Shown here in pieces: positions 63,344 to 64,000 of a DNA stretch of 64,000 bases. The notes under the pieces are model-generated. The model worked only from the letters and a program-made list of their open reading frames with translations. It had not been told where the DNA came from and made no database searches. The stretch's first letter is position 1. Every line of letters begins with the position of its first letter. The stretch is from the NCBI GenBank assembly GCA_004296455.1, contig AP018280.1, forward strand, positions 1,922,001 to 1,986,000, written 5' to 3'. Source of the DNA: Calothrix sp. NIES-4101 (GTDB lineage: Bacteria; Cyanobacteriota; Cyanobacteriia; Cyanobacteriales; Nostocaceae). A program made the position numbers and the translations under genes.

Positions 63344-64000
63344 CTAACTGGGCAAATCAAACAATACCGTTGTCATATAATGTTCAGCCCAAGTAGAACC
63401 AAAGGCTTTTTCTAAGACACGACGGGTTTTGTCATTTGCCTGCTGCTTGGTGCAGTAGTTACGCTGTCCGGCAAGGATTTTAATGCTTTCCTCTGGTGTC
63501 ACTTGCAAAGATGCGATCGCATTACGGCAATGTATATCCAAAAAATCCTGGACACGGTTGACAAACATCACTTCTTCCTGTGGTGTTGCCGGACGAATAA
63601 AAGTACAAAACTCCGAAAAAATATCGCCCCATTGTGGTAATTCACGAGGTTGAGAAAAGTTAGCGCTTTCGAGTGCCGTAAGTGCTGAAGTATATGATGG
63701 TGGTAGCTTTTGCGAATTTACAGGTGAAAGATCAACAATTGCTGCACTAATCTGTCCCCTACCTCCAACCAAATCGCAACCAAACATGGGCAAATCATAT
63801 TCTGGGCGAGGAAACATTACGCAATGCAAAATATCGAGCATATTCCCCACCCTTGCTAATTCTAGGTGGATTTTGCGGAACTCAGGAGTCTGATAGCAAA
63901 GGTTTTCGATGATTAACTTCTCACCCTCAAGTTTGCCTTCGACATACCCCAACTCCGCAGGCAAGTTATAGATCGATAAGTCGAGATGCTTGCGCCAAAC
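63344..64000 (-). CDS. pcyA: Phycocyanobilin:ferredoxin oxidoreductase (partial, 5' end outside window)
   Basis: About 218 codons are visible and the frame stays open to the right edge; the full protein is about 245. PcyA reduces biliverdin IXalpha by four electrons from ferredoxin to phycocyanobilin, the chromophore of phycobilisomes and phytochromes. Visible family stretches: '[20 protein letters not shown]' near the window edge, '[21 protein letters not shown]' (in two pieces), '[20 protein letters not shown]' with the active-site His of 'LHCVMFP' and the Asp of 'FGCDLVGG', and 'AAIVDLSPV'. The C-terminus '[15 protein letters not shown]' is complete. The chain of bilin synthesis starts from hemC at 24999. 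Confidence 0.95.
   Translation of the reverse strand, partial: VWRKHLDLSIYNLPAELGYVEGKLEGEKLIIENLCYQTPEFRKIHLELARVGNMLDILHCVMFPRPEYDLPMFGCDLVGGRGQISAAIVDLSPVNSQKLPPSYTSALTALESANFSQPRELPQWGDIFSEFCTFIRPATPQEEVMFVNRVQDFLDIHCRNAIASLQVTPEESIKILAGQRNYCTKQQANDKTRRVLEKAFGSTWAEHYMTTVLFDLPS

Noticed and set aside
1-64000. tRNA, rRNA, tmRNA, phage, integrase or transposase genes
   Set aside because: I looked for T-loop and CCA-end patterns, transposase motifs (DDE, HUH) and integrase motifs and found none that could be supported by eye; a covariance-model scan would be decisive for small RNAs.

Overview
The window looks like chromosomal DNA of a filamentous, heterocyst-type cyanobacterium (order Nostocales or a close relative). 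The support is as follows. GCGATCGC-type (HIP1) octamers are scattered through genes and spacers. PetG, a CytM-type cytochrome and PcyA (phycocyanobilin synthesis) mark an oxygenic phototroph with phycobilisomes. A complete DevB-DevC-DevA exporter set, a CAAD-domain membrane protein, a LEVG-type PEP-CTERM protein and heptameric TTAATGG-like repeats are all typical of filamentous cyanobacteria. I cannot name the genus. There is no phage, transposase, CRISPR array, rRNA or recognisable tRNA here. Coding density is moderate, with several AT-rich spacers of 0.3-1.1 kb.

Layout. 1-2807: a solute-binding protein (cut by the left edge) overlapping a sensor histidine kinase. 2979-8658: housekeeping and conserved hypothetical genes (pyrD, a DUF3370 secreted protein, a peptidase-C15-like protein, hisH, rsmD). 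8737-9432: petG (37 codons) and a CytM-type cytochrome, divergently transcribed. 9541-23079: three GT-C type membrane glycosyltransferases interleaved with a KefB-type antiporter, a Trp-rich small protein, a bifunctional PutA and a GNAT protein. 23305-29607: glgA, hemC, a lipid kinase and a metallophosphoesterase. 29731-32553: three minus-strand genes of stress or membrane character, ending in a tandemly duplicated glycine-zipper protein. 32949-37799: a DUF364 protein, a SRPBCC protein, hslO (Hsp33) and a repeat-rich membrane protein. 38104-41658: an orphan one-module NRPS-like enzyme (A-T-TE) with a companion gene. 42468-48269: ftsW, then a trypsin-co-occurring-domain protein, a SWIM-finger protein and a SNF2 helicase. 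48485-58341: GNAT, pnp, an LtrA-like protein with an extreme charged repeat tail, a CNNM/CBS protein, a PEP-CTERM protein, a HAD phosphatase and a membrane hypothetical. 58509-62212: the devBCA exporter operon. 63344-64000: pcyA, cut by the right edge.

How the genes fit together. Most of the window is core metabolism (pyrimidine, histidine, proline, haem, bilin and glycogen pathways) and envelope or membrane functions (cell division, glycolipid export, lipid-linked glycosylation). Three neighbourhoods are less ordinary: the A-T-TE NRPS-like pair, the Trypco1/SWIM/SNF2 group, and the binding-protein/kinase pair. A G-rich dispersed repeat family (GACGCGGAGATGGGG type) occurs in several spacers, and one copy sits in frame inside a membrane glycosyltransferase. 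None of these is proven to be a new system. The A-T-TE pair is the best candidate for undescribed chemistry.
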